Source of the DNA: Actinocorallia sp039871655
Lineage (GTDB): Bacteria > Actinomycetota > Actinomycetes > Streptosporangiales > Streptosporangiaceae
Reading direction: 5' to 3'
Length of the DNA stretch: 64,000 bases
Assembly: GCF_039871655.1 (NCBI RefSeq)
Contig: NZ_JBDPLZ010000001.1
Span: 248,001-312,000, forward strand
The notes below the pieces were generated by a model, which was given only the letters and a program-made list of their open reading frames with translations, did not search any database and was not told where the DNA came from. Below are positions 8,003-16,180 of the stretch, piece after piece (position 1 is the stretch's first letter; every line of letters starts with the position of its first letter). Made by a program: the position numbers and the translations under genes.

Positions 8003-8854
8003 CTACCCCTCTGCGTCCTTCACCTGCCGGTAGCGGGCGACGGCGGCCACGAAAAGAACGGGGCTGACCGCCATGAGCCCATAGCCGATCAGGGCCTGGG
8101 GCGGTGGGCCGTCGGCCCAGGCTTCTTCCTTCGCCTCGTATCTCTCCATGACTTCTTCGTAGGTGTAGGAGCTCCGGTTGCCGGTCAAGGAGATGCATTT
8201 GTCTCCCGGTTCCATGGTTTCGCCGTCGCACTCGGGAGTGCCGGAGCCGGGACGGGCCGCCATGACGAGGAAGAAGCCGAAGGCCAGGAGGGCGATGCCC
8301 AGCCAGGCGAATCCCCTGACGCGGCCGAGACCGTCGTTCTCCTGTCGGCCGCCGCGGTTCTGACGCTCGTTCTCACGAGACGGGGTCCGGGAGGTCCGCA
8401 GATACGACAGCAGTGTCGTGGCCGAAGGGTCGCCCGCCGCTTCGGCTTCACGGTAGACCTGTTCGGCCTCCTCGAGCTTGCCCACCGCCTGCAGGAGCGA
8501 CCCGATCCGGGTGAGGCCTTGCGGGTTGCCGGCCTCGGCCGCCTTGAGGTACCACTCGATCGCCTCCTGGAAAGCCGCCTCGCCCTCACGTCGCATGCCG
8601 AGCTGCAGCATCGCCGAGCCGTCACCGGCCTGGGCGTCGCGGAGGAGGTCGGCGCCGCCGCCCGCAGGAGCCGGCCGGGGCTCGGGTACGGGACGGGCCG
8701 CCGGTGGATGACGCCGTGGATGGACGTAAGAGATACGCGGAGACGGCTCAGGGCCCTCGCTCTGGGACGCGGGCAACACGAACTCCCGATTCGTCGGCGA
8801 CAGCGGCGGAGTTCGGCTTCGGCACCGATGGGTCCTGGACGACCTTCTGTCCAC
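8003..8854 (-). CDS. SEL1-like/TPR repeat membrane protein
   Basis: About 283 residues. The central part has two SEL1/TPR-type helical hairpins (AAFQEAIEWYLKAAEAGNPQG and EEAEQVYREAEAAGDPSATT), which usually mediate protein contacts. Two membrane segments follow: GFAWLGIALLAFGFFLVMAA and ALIGYGLMAVSPVLFVAAVA, with an outside loop holding two cysteines. The start is uncertain. GTG 8854 is chosen for its GGAGGGGG site and because it clears the divergent LysR gene; GTG 8779 is the alternative. The first 80 residues are low-complexity Pro/Arg. The function is unknown. It converges with trpF. Confidence 0.65.
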   Translation of the reverse strand: MDRRSSRTHRCRSRTPPLSPTNREFVLPASQSEGPEPSPRISYVHPRRHPPAARPVPEPRPAPAGGGADLLRDAQAGDGSAMLQLGMRREGEAAFQEAIEWYLKAAEAGNPQGLTRIGSLLQAVGKLEEAEQVYREAEAAGDPSATTLLSYLRTSRTPSRENERQNRGGRQENDGLGRVRGFAWLGIALLAFGFFLVMAARPGSGTPECDGETMEPGDKCISLTGNRSSYTYEEVMERYEAKEEAWADGPPPQALIGYGLMAVSPVLFVAAVARYRQVKDAEG

Positions 8855-9048
8855 GGACCCCCTCCACCACAGAGAAACAATAACGTTTATATGCAACCGG
8901 GCGAAACAGGCGGGCGAACAAGAAGCACCGAGACGCGGGTTGAGCGTGACACCCCGGTGAGCGTGCCGGCCGAGCGCTTCCGGACGTGGTTCGGGAACGG
9001 TTTCGAGGTGTTCACCGGATGCTTGTTCTCTGCCTTTAGCCTCGGCTC

Positions 9049-9951
9049 GTGGAACTGCGCCATGTCGTCTCCTTTCTGGCCCTCGCCGACGAGCTGCACT
9101 TCGGCAGGGCTGCCGCACGGCTCCATCTGGCTCAGCCCTCGCTGAGCCAGCATCTCCAGCGGCTGGAGCGGTCGCTGGGGGTGGAACTGGTCACCCGCAC
9201 TTCGCACGAGGTGCGGCTGACGGCCGCGGGGGTCGCGTTCCGCGAGCAGGCCGAGGAGATCATGCGGAGCGTGCAGCGGGCCGGTGAGGCGGCCAGGGCC
9301 GCCGCGGAGGGCAGGACGGGCAGGATCCGGGTGGGTTACAACCTTCCCGCCGCGCAGCGGGTGCTGCCGGGGACGCTGGCCCGCTTCGCCGACCGTCGGC
9401 CGGGGGTCGAGGTGGACATGGTCGAGTTGCGGACCGGGCCGCAGCTCGCGGCGCTCGGGGAAGGCCGGCTCGACGTCGCCATGGTGTACGGCAGGCCCGC
9501 GTCGAGGGAGCTGCGCAGCAGGCTGCTGCTGCGTGTGCCGCTGGTGGCGGTGGTCGGTGCGGGGCACCGCTGGGCGGGCCGGGACGAGGTGCCGTTCAAG
9601 GCACTGGGCGAGGAGGCCTGCATCCTGTTCCACCGCTCCCAGTCGTCGGCGATGTACGACGCGATCACTTCCGCCGCGCGGGCCGCCGGCATCGAGCTGA
9701 ACGTGCAGGAGGAGATCAACGATCCGGGCGCCACCGCGATCATCACCGCGATCCGGCCGGTGGTCGGGTTCGCCTCCGCGCTGCGCGGCGGGTTCGCGGG
9801 CGCGGTCCCGGGCGGGCCCCGGACCACCTCGGTGCGGCTGTACGACCCGGTGCCGATCCTGGACCTGTACGCCGTGTGGCGTGCCGACCCCGGGCCGCTG
9901 GTGGAGGCCTTCCTCACCTGCCTGCCCGCGGCCGGCACGCTCAAGGCCTGA
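9049..9951 (+). CDS. LysR family transcriptional regulator
   Basis: 300 residues from GTG 9049. The N-terminal winged helix is complete (MELRHVVSFLALADELHFGRAAARLHLAQPSLSQHLQRLERSLGVELVTRT), followed by the periplasmic-binding-like effector domain from about residue 90 (GRIRVGYN...). Effector loops end in DLYAVWRADPGP. It resembles the BenM/CatR/HcaR branch. LysR regulators usually control a divergent gene; the divergent neighbour here is the SEL1-like membrane protein across about 195 bases that include an AT-rich patch near 8874-8895. It converges with the ABC operon, so control of that operon would need a distant site. Confidence 0.9.
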   Translation: MELRHVVSFLALADELHFGRAAARLHLAQPSLSQHLQRLERSLGVELVTRTSHEVRLTAAGVAFREQAEEIMRSVQRAGEAARAAAEGRTGRIRVGYNLPAAQRVLPGTLARFADRRPGVEVDMVELRTGPQLAALGEGRLDVAMVYGRPASRELRSRLLLRVPLVAVVGAGHRWAGRDEVPFKALGEEACILFHRSQSSAMYDAITSAARAAGIELNVQEEINDPGATAIITAIRPVVGFASALRGGFAGAVPGGPRTTSVRLYDPVPILDLYAVWRADPGPLVEAFLTCLPAAGTLKA

Positions 9952-9957
9952 CCCGCC

Positions 9958-10761
9958 TCACCTCAGTCCCGACCGGACGAACGCGTCCACGATGTGCCGT
10001 TGCAGGAACAGGTAGAGCGCCAGGACGGGCAGACTCGCCAGGCCCGCCGTGGCCATCAGCGGGCCCCAGTCGTTGCCTTCAGTCCCCATGAAGCTGCGCA
10101 GGCCGAGCTGGATCACCGCGTTGGAGCGCTGCAGCACCATCGCGGGCCAGAAGTACTCGTTCCACGCGTTGATGAACAGCAGGACGCCCAGCGCGGCGAG
10201 CACCGGGCGCAGGACGGGGACGACGACCGTCCACAGGGTGGCCCAGGAGGAGCGCCCGTCCATCTTCGCCGCGTCGAGGAGTTCCTTCGGGAAGTTCATC
10301 AGGTGCTCGCGGAGCAGCAGCACGCCCAGTGCCGAGCACGACATCGGGACGATCACCCCGGCCAGCGTCTCCAGCAGCCCGAGCCGTGCCAGCAGCGCGT
10401 AGTTGGGCAGCATGGTGACCTGGAAGGGCACCAGCCAGATCCCCACGAACATCAGATGGGCGAGCCGGTGGCCCCGGAACCGCCAGGCGGCCATCCCGTA
10501 CGCGGCGAGCAGGGCGACCAGCAGCTGGCCGAGCGCGGTGAGCACCGCGACCGTGACCGTGTTCAGCAGCATCTCCGCGACGTCGTTCTTGGCGAACGCG
10601 TCGGCGTAGTTCTCCAGCGACAGGGGCCAGGGCAGCGGGGACTGGTCGTGGACGTCGCCCGGCGCCCGCAGCGACGCCGCGTAGAGCCAGTAGATCGGGA
10701 AGAGGCAGGCCAGGCCGAGCAGGCCCAGCGCCACGTGCCCCGCCGTACGACGAAGCCTCAT
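9958..10761 (-). CDS. ABC sugar/glycerol-3-phosphate type permease, MalG/UgpE class
   Basis: 267 residues, six predicted membrane helices. The EAA coupling loop that docks on the ATPase is readable as PKELLDAAKMDGRSSWATLWTVVVPVLRP. The start ATG overlaps the preceding permease stop (ATGA), so translation is coupled. It is the last gene of the five-gene operon running from 15054 to 9958. Family knowledge makes it one half of the membrane channel of a carbohydrate-uptake (CUT1) importer. Confidence 0.93.
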   Translation of the reverse strand: MRLRRTAGHVALGLLGLACLFPIYWLYAASLRAPGDVHDQSPLPWPLSLENYADAFAKNDVAEMLLNTVTVAVLTALGQLLVALLAAYGMAAWRFRGHRLAHLMFVGIWLVPFQVTMLPNYALLARLGLLETLAGVIVPMSCSALGVLLLREHLMNFPKELLDAAKMDGRSSWATLWTVVVPVLRPVLAALGVLLFINAWNEYFWPAMVLQRSNAVIQLGLRSFMGTEGNDWGPLMATAGLASLPVLALYLFLQRHIVDAFVRSGLR

Positions 10762-11717
10762 CTCCCCTCCTCTCGGGTCGTCCGGTCGGCGAGACGCGCC
10801 AGCGGGATCGCCGGCAGCATGAAGCCCACGAAGAAGATCATTCCCGCGGCGGCGGTGAGACCGGCGTCGTGGCTGCGGAACCCGTACTCCCACAGCAGGT
10901 AGTGGATGGTGGTGGTCGAGCCGGCGGGGCCGCCCTGGGTCAGCGTGTCGATCAGCGGGAACGTCCACTGCGCCGACAGCAGCACGGTCATCAGCGCCAG
11001 GAACGCCAGCGTCGGCGACAGCAGCGGCAGCGTGATCCACCGGGTGATCTGGCCCGGGGACGCTCCGTCCACCCGTGCCGCCGCCGTGTACTCGGAGTCG
11101 ATGCCGGCCAGTCCCGCCGCGACCACGAGGACGGCGAACCCGACGAGATGCCAGCCGGTGATGACGATGATCGCCCACTGCGCCGTCGCGGTGCTGTTCA
11201 GCCAGTTGACGTCGGTTCCCAGCACCGCGTTGACCATGCCCGCGCCCGGATCCAGCAGGAACATCCAGGCCGCCGCCCCTGCGACCGGGGCGACGAGCAT
11301 GGGCGCGAAGACCACGCCCCGGTACACGGCGCCCATCCTGCCGCCCACCCCGCGGGCCAGCAGGTTCACCACCAGCGGGACCACCACCGTGAACGGCAGC
11401 AGGCCGAGGATCACCTGGAAGGTCCGTCCGACCGAGTCGGCGAGCGCGGGCGTGGTCAGCAGCCGCTCGTAGTTGTCCGTCCCGACCGGCGTCATGGGCG
11501 AGGTCGGCACCAGGTTCCAGGAGTGGAACGACAGGTAGAAGGTCTGGGTGAGCGGCCAGTACGTCCAGACGACGAGCAGGACGAGCCCGGGCGCCAGGTA
11601 CAGGTAGGGCGGAGCCGCGCGCACCAGCCGCAGGGCCGGGGAGGGCCGCGCCGCGGACGGCGCGGCCTCCCCCCGGGGACGCGGTGGCGCGACCTCGACG
11701 AAGGCACCCGTCACCAT
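10758..11717 (-). CDS. ABC permease, MalF/UgpA class
   Basis: 319 residues from ATG 11717. Six membrane helices follow a 35-residue cytoplasmic tail; the EAA loop is IDSEYTAAARVDGASPGQITRWITLPLLSPT. Its start lies inside the last codons of the phosphoesterase gene and its stop overlaps the next permease, so the three are translationally coupled. It pairs with the 9958-10761 permease to form the channel of the importer. Confidence 0.92.
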   Translation of the reverse strand: MVTGAFVEVAPPRPRGEAAPSAARPSPALRLVRAAPPYLYLAPGLVLLVVWTYWPLTQTFYLSFHSWNLVPTSPMTPVGTDNYERLLTTPALADSVGRTFQVILGLLPFTVVVPLVVNLLARGVGGRMGAVYRGVVFAPMLVAPVAGAAAWMFLLDPGAGMVNAVLGTDVNWLNSTATAQWAIIVITGWHLVGFAVLVVAAGLAGIDSEYTAAARVDGASPGQITRWITLPLLSPTLAFLALMTVLLSAQWTFPLIDTLTQGGPAGSTTTIHYLLWEYGFRSHDAGLTAAAGMIFFVGFMLPAIPLARLADRTTREEGR

Positions 11718-12571
11718 GCCTCCACCAGGCTTTCGATGAACCGCAGCCGCTCCGCCTCCGCGACGTCGTACACCCGGTCGGCCCGTGAGAGCGGGACGGC
11801 GGTCGCGACGATCTGCCCGTCCCGCCCGCCGAAGACGTCGATGCGGCTGAAAGCGGCGTCGGCGTCCGCGCGGAGCCTGCCCGCGGGCGGGACCGGGGCC
11901 ACGCCGTAGGCCAGGGCGGGCCCGACCCAGACGGGCACGCCCGCCAGGGAGCCGCAGCCCGCGTGGTGGGCGTGGCCCGTCACCATCAGCCGCACGTCGC
12001 TTCCGCTGATCACCGCCGCCAGCCGTTCCGCGCCGCGCAGCCGCAGCAGGTTCACGCTGGGCACCGGAGACGGGACGGGCGGATGGTGGCAGACCAGGAT
12101 CGTGCCCAGGGGCGCGGGTACGGCCAGCACCTCCGCCAGCCACCGCAGTTGCCGTTCTTCGAGATGCCCGTCGTGGCTACCCGGTTCGGTGGTGTCCAGG
12201 ACCACCACGCGCATCCCGCCGAACATGCGCACGGCGTCGTACGGGGATGCGGAGCCCTCCGGCTCGCCCAGCAGTTCGGCGCGGAAGGCGGCACGCTCGT
12301 CGTGGTTGCCCATCGCGTACACGACCTCGGCCCCGATCCGCCGTGCCGCCGGCTCCACGAGCCCGCGCAGCCGCTGGTAGGCGTCCGGCTCGCCGTCGGC
12401 GGCCAGGTCGCCGGTGAGCAGCAGCGCCGTGGCCGATGCCCCGGACGCCTCGATCATGTCGAGCGCGGCGCGCAGGTTCGCCGTCGTGTCGACGGCCTCG
12501 TGCGCCGGCTCTCCCCCGGGCGCGATGTGGGTGTCGGTGAGCTGGAGGAAGGTCATGTCCGGCCGCATCAT
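11711..12571 (-). CDS. Calcineurin-like metallophosphoesterase (class III/GpdQ-like), inside ABC operon
   Basis: 286 residues. All five metal motifs of class III cyclic-nucleotide/glycerophosphodiester phosphodiesterases are visible: LTDTH (Asp13, His15), GDLAADG, GNHDE, HHPPVP and GHAHHAG. No signal peptide, so it acts in the cytoplasm after uptake. Its start overlaps the stop of the binding-protein gene (ATGA), and its stop overlaps the permease start. The placement suggests the imported solute is a phosphodiester, such as glycerophosphodiesters handled by Ugp plus GpdQ, rather than a plain sugar. That link is inferred; a cAMP phosphodiesterase role is the main alternative. Confidence 0.85.
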   Translation of the reverse strand: MMRPDMTFLQLTDTHIAPGGEPAHEAVDTTANLRAALDMIEASGASATALLLTGDLAADGEPDAYQRLRGLVEPAARRIGAEVVYAMGNHDERAAFRAELLGEPEGSASPYDAVRMFGGMRVVVLDTTEPGSHDGHLEERQLRWLAEVLAVPAPLGTILVCHHPPVPSPVPSVNLLRLRGAERLAAVISGSDVRLMVTGHAHHAGCGSLAGVPVWVGPALAYGVAPVPPAGRLRADADAAFSRIDVFGGRDGQIVATAVPLSRADRVYDVAEAERLRFIESLVEAW

Positions 12572-13941
12572 GGGCGACCGGCCGGCAGCAGTCCGGTCAG
12601 CCTGTCCTGCGCGGCTTTCAGCGTGGAGTCCACGTCCGCGCCCTGGAAGACCGCGTTCTCCACGGCGGACATCATCTCGTCCCGCACCTGGAGGTAGTGG
12701 TCGCCCGGCATGGACGTCCACGGCCGCATCCTGGCGAGCTGCTCCAGGTTCGGCCTGATGAGCGGGTTCTTCTCGGCCCATGGCTTGAGCCCGTCGGGAT
12801 CGTCGACCAGGCCGGTGCGCAGCGGCAGGTAGCCGATCTTGGTGGAGATGGTGGTGTAGGCCTCCTCACCGGTCAGGAACTTGATCAGCTCCCAGGCGGC
12901 GCGCCGCTTGGCCGGGTCCTTCGCGAAGACGTACAGCGCCGCGCCCGAGTTGGTGGGCTGCGCGGGCTCGTCCCCGAAGCCCGGCATCGCCGCCGCGCCC
13001 AGCTCCCACTCGCCGGCCGCGCCCTTCAGGAACGTGCCCTGCACCGCGCTCGTCTCCAGGATCATGCCGAGGTCGCCGCGGGAGAAGGCCTCGACCGCCT
13101 GCATCTGGGTGCGGTTGGGCATCAGACCCGACTTCACCAGGTCCTGCATGGCCCGCACGGTGTCCGCGACGGGCGGCTCGGCGAACGTCAGCCTGGTGCG
13201 GTCCTCGGAGATCACCCGGCCGCCGTTGGACAGCGCGAGCGCCTGGAAGCACCAGTCCTTGGCGGCCTTGGTGAGGCAGTCCACGTAGACGCCGTCCTCG
13301 CCGCCCTTGCTCTTGATCGCCTGGGCGGCGGCCTTGACCTCGTCCCAGGTCTTCGGCGGCTTTTCCGGGTCGAGCCCGGCCTTGCGGAAGAGGTCGGTGT
13401 TGAAGTACAGGACGGGGGTCGAGAGCACGAACGGAACCCCGTAGGTCTTGCCGTTCCAGTCCCCGAGCGTCCGCACGGCGGGCGCGTACGGGTGCTCGGC
13501 TCCGTCGAAGTTCGCGTCGACCTCCTCCCTGCCGACCATGTCGTCCAGGGGCACGGCCTTGAGCCGGTTCACCGTGAAGTCCAGGTCGCTGAAACCGAGC
13601 TGCACCACATCGGGCGGGTTCCCGGTGGCGAGCTGGTTCTGCAGGCTGGGGATGGTGTCGGTGGCCGGGTTGGCGCTGTTGCCCTGAGGCTTCTGCGCGG
13701 TGACCTTGATGTTCGGGTGCGCCTTCTGGAACGCCCCGACCAGCTCGTTGAACGTGTCCGTCCAGGGCCCCGCCTGCCCGAAGTTATAGCTTTCCAGCAC
13801 GATCGAGACTTTCTGGCCGGACGCGAGTTCGGGGACGCGGTTCACCGGCGCGTCCGCCGCGTCGGGGTCGGCGCCCAGCCCGCAGGCCGCCGTGACGGCG
13901 AGCGCCGAAAGCGCGGCCGCATTGGACAGGATCCTTCTCAT
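12568..13941 (-). CDS. Lipoprotein solute-binding protein of CUT1 ABC importer (MalE/UgpB-like)
   Basis: 457 residues with a lipoprotein signal (LSALAVTAAC, lipidated Cys20). The cluster-1 binding fold is recognised by FQKAHPNIKVTAQ, NPPDVVQLG, YGVPFVLSTPVLYFNTDLFRKAGLDPEKPPKTWDEV and a C-terminal LIKFLTGEEAYTTISTKIGYLPLR. It captures the solute outside the membrane and passes it to the two permeases. It lies 21 bases downstream of the ATPase gene and overlaps the phosphoesterase start. The ligand cannot be read from sequence; the phosphoesterase neighbour favours glycerol-3-phosphate or glycerophosphodiesters. Confidence 0.92.
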   Translation of the reverse strand: MRRILSNAAALSALAVTAACGLGADPDAADAPVNRVPELASGQKVSIVLESYNFGQAGPWTDTFNELVGAFQKAHPNIKVTAQKPQGNSANPATDTIPSLQNQLATGNPPDVVQLGFSDLDFTVNRLKAVPLDDMVGREEVDANFDGAEHPYAPAVRTLGDWNGKTYGVPFVLSTPVLYFNTDLFRKAGLDPEKPPKTWDEVKAAAQAIKSKGGEDGVYVDCLTKAAKDWCFQALALSNGGRVISEDRTRLTFAEPPVADTVRAMQDLVKSGLMPNRTQMQAVEAFSRGDLGMILETSAVQGTFLKGAAGEWELGAAAMPGFGDEPAQPTNSGAALYVFAKDPAKRRAAWELIKFLTGEEAYTTISTKIGYLPLRTGLVDDPDGLKPWAEKNPLIRPNLEQLARMRPWTSMPGDHYLQVRDEMMSAVENAVFQGADVDSTLKAAQDRLTGLLPAGRP

Positions 13942-13962
13942 GGATTGCTCCTCTTGCCGGTG

Positions 13963-15054
13963 TCAGGCGTTCGTGGACGCGGCCGCGGGCTGCCAGGCCA
14001 ATCTGCGCCCGCTGTCGGGATCGAAGAGATGAAGGTGCTCGGGCGCCGCCGTCAGTCCCACGCGGTCGCCGGGGCGGAGCCCGAGCGGACGAGGGCCTCG
14101 CAGACCGACCCGGGCGGCCCCCACCAGGCAGTGGGCGACCTCCTCGCCGCCCAGGTTCTCCACCGCGGTGACCACGCCTCGCAGCCCGGCCCGCTCCAGC
14201 GGCGTGGTCACGAGGTGCTCGGGGCGTACTCCCAGCGTCACCGGACGCTCGGGGACCCCGGCGTCCAAGCCGAGGGGCAGCTCCAGGTCGCAGCCGTGGA
14301 CGGCGCCGTCGGCGCGCACGACGGCGTCGATGAGGTTCATCGCGGGAGAGCCGAGGAACCCGGCGACGAACACCGAGGCCGGCTCGTCGTAGACCTCGGC
14401 GGGCGCGCCGACCTGCTCCACCCGGCCCTCGTTCAGCAACACGATCCGGGTGGCCATGGTCATCGCCTCGACCTGGTCGTGGGTGACGTAGACCACGGTG
14501 GCCGCCAGCCTGCGGTGCAGCTCGACGATCTCGGCTCGGGTCGTGGTGCGCAGCGCGGCGTCGAGGTTCGACAGCGGCTCGTCCATCAGGAACGCGCCGG
14601 GGTCGCGCACCAGCGCCCGGCCGAGCGCCACCCGCTGCCGCTGCCCGCCGGACAGCTCCCTGGGCCTGCGGTCCAGCAGGTCCGTCAGGCCCAGCATCGT
14701 CGCGACCTCGCCCACCCTGGCGCGGATCTCGGCCTTGGACAGACCCCTCGCGCGCAGCGGGAAGCCGATGTTGCGGGCCACCGACAGATGCGGGTAGAGC
14801 GCGTAGCTCTGGAACACCATCGCCAGATCCCGCCGCTGCGGCGGAACGTGGGTGATGTCGGCGCCGTCGAGGAGCACCCGTCCGCCGGACGGCTCGAGCA
14901 GGCCCGCGATCATCCGCAGCAGCGTGGACTTGCCGCACCCGCTCGGCCCCAGCAGCACCAGGAACTCACCGTCGGCGACGTCCAGCCAGACGTCGTCCAC
15001 GGCGGCGACCGACCCGAACCGGCGGGTCAGCCCTTCCATGCGAATTCCACTCAT
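13963..15054 (-). CDS. ABC importer ATP-binding protein, UgpC/MsmK/MalK class
   Basis: 363 residues. Walker A GPSGCGKST, Q-loop VFQSYALYPH, signature LSGGQRQR, Walker B FLMDEPLSNLD and switch His in VTHDQ are all present, followed by a C-terminal TOBE/OB domain (GVRPEHLV, LGLRPGDRVGL). It energises the two CUT1 permeases encoded downstream. It is the first gene of the operon; the promoter should lie in 15055-15274. Having a dedicated ATPase in the operon is less common in actinomycetes, where one MsmK-type ATPase often serves many importers. Confidence 0.93.
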   Translation of the reverse strand: MSGIRMEGLTRRFGSVAAVDDVWLDVADGEFLVLLGPSGCGKSTLLRMIAGLLEPSGGRVLLDGADITHVPPQRRDLAMVFQSYALYPHLSVARNIGFPLRARGLSKAEIRARVGEVATMLGLTDLLDRRPRELSGGQRQRVALGRALVRDPGAFLMDEPLSNLDAALRTTTRAEIVELHRRLAATVVYVTHDQVEAMTMATRIVLLNEGRVEQVGAPAEVYDEPASVFVAGFLGSPAMNLIDAVVRADGAVHGCDLELPLGLDAGVPERPVTLGVRPEHLVTTPLERAGLRGVVTAVENLGGEEVAHCLVGAARVGLRGPRPLGLRPGDRVGLTAAPEHLHLFDPDSGRRLAWQPAAASTNA

Positions 15055-15174
15055 GGCGCAGAGCAGAACAGCGCTTCATGTCCGCCCGATGAACGGCGGT
15101 CATCCGGCGGGGCCGGCCTCACCCCCAGGCCGACCCGGATGAACTGGGAGAACGCACTCCCCCGCCGCTTCGGG

Positions 15175-15205
15175 GCGATAGCCGATCATAATCGGCCGAT
15201 AGGCC
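15175..15205 (-). promoter_or_regulatory. Candidate operator region of ABC operon
   Basis: The 220-base gap between the EF-hand gene and the ABC operon contains GCCGATCATAATCGGC, a perfect 6-base inverted repeat around CATA, about 125 bases upstream of the ATPase start. It is the only marked dyad in the gap. No recognised LacI-type CGCTTGCG-like word is seen. Confidence 0.4.
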
Positions 15206-15274
15206 GGGCCGTGCGGATCCCGCGGCCCGAGAGGGCCTGACGGGTGGACCGTCCCGTCCGCACGGCCAGGGTGT

Positions 15275-15514
15275 TCAGTCCTCGGAGCCGAGTTCGGGAA
15301 GGTTCTCGGCCAGCGGCACGAACTCCGTCACCGACAACAACCCGTCGTGATCGACGTCGTACTCGGCGAACAGCGCCTTGACGAGCCCCGACAGGTCGTT
15401 CACCTCGGCGGCCGGGAACATTCCCGCGATCGCCGCGGTCACCTCGTCCACGGTGAGCCGCCCATCACCATCGGTGTCGTATCGAGCGAACACCTCGCCG
15501 TACTGATCGGACAT
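15275..15514 (-). CDS. Small EF-hand calcium-binding protein
   Basis: 79 residues. Two canonical EF-hand loops with the D-x-D-x-D-G spacing and a closing Glu are present at residues 13-24 (DTDGDGRLTVDE) and 53-64 (DVDHDGLLSVTE). The intervening helices are short, so this is a single EF-hand pair. Such actinobacterial calmodulin-like proteins buffer or sense Ca2+; targets are unknown. It is cytoplasmic, with no signal sequence. It stands 100 bases from the OmpA-like gene in the same direction. Confidence 0.9.
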   Translation of the reverse strand: MSDQYGEVFARYDTDGDGRLTVDEVTAAIAGMFPAAEVNDLSGLVKALFAEYDVDHDGLLSVTEFVPLAENLPELGSED

Positions 15515-15615
15515 GATTCCCTTCCACCAGAGCAACCGTGGCCCTGATCGTAGCCACTCCCGGAAGCGGCGGAGGGGCGGCCGCGCCCGAGCGCGGACGC
15601 TCCGGGAGGAACCCC

Positions 15616-16095
15616 TCAGGTGTCGACCGAGATGACGACGCGCCTGTTCCTGGCCCGGCCCTCGGACGTCTTGTTGTCGGCTGCCGGTCTGGTCTCGCCG
15701 TAGCCGGTCGCCTTCAAACGGTCGCGGGGGATCCCGCCCCGTGTGGCCAGCCATTCGACGATGGCCTTGGCGCGGCGGTCGGACAGGTCCTGGTTGAAGG
15801 CGTCCTCGCCCTCCGCGTCGGTGTGGCCTTCCACCCGGATGGACGTGTTCGGCGGAGCGTCCTTGAGGACGGCTTCCGGCACGACCACTTCCGGGATGGT
15901 CGCCTCGGGAACCGTCACCTCGGGAACGTTCACCTCGGGTATGCACTCGTTCTTCTCGTTGACGGCCGCACGCCAGAGGGCCGGTCTCCAGACCTGGGGC
16001 CGCCGCACTCCGGGCACCCATTCGCCGTCCTTGGACGGCTTGTTCTGGCATCTTTCCGGCTGGCTCCTCCCAGGGAGCGGTTCCCACAAAGCCAT
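15616..16095 (-). CDS. OmpA-family C-terminal domain protein with internal deletion
   Basis: 159 residues. The C-terminal half is an OmpA/MotB peptidoglycan-binding domain (VEGHTDAEGEDAFNQDLSDRRAKAIVEWL, then RARNRRVVI). It is preceded by the valine-proline repeat (IPEVNVPEVTVPEATIPEVVVPE) characteristic of a secreted actinobacterial OmpA group. In that group the repeat is normally separated from VEGHTD by the first half of the OmpA domain (about 40 residues with an F-D-F-D-S strand). Here VVVPEAVLKDAPPNTS runs straight into VEGHTD. No signal peptide is visible either. It may be a decaying gene or a shortened variant. Confidence 0.65.
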   Translation of the reverse strand: MALWEPLPGRSQPERCQNKPSKDGEWVPGVRRPQVWRPALWRAAVNEKNECIPEVNVPEVTVPEATIPEVVVPEAVLKDAPPNTSIRVEGHTDAEGEDAFNQDLSDRRAKAIVEWLATRGGIPRDRLKATGYGETRPAADNKTSEGRARNRRVVISVDT

Positions 16096-16180
16096 ATCGA
16101 GAGATCTTGATGCGCAGCAGGAAATCGCGGAAGGCCTCGTCCCTGGGACGGGAGGATCAGAGCCGCGGCGATCGGGGGCG

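Noticed and set aside
12697..15240. Very long plus-strand open frame (over 800 codons) across the ABC operon
   Set aside because: It is antisense to well-recognised binding-protein and ATPase genes, has no domain similarity, and shows the Gly/Arg/Val-rich composition typical of GC-rich shadow frames.
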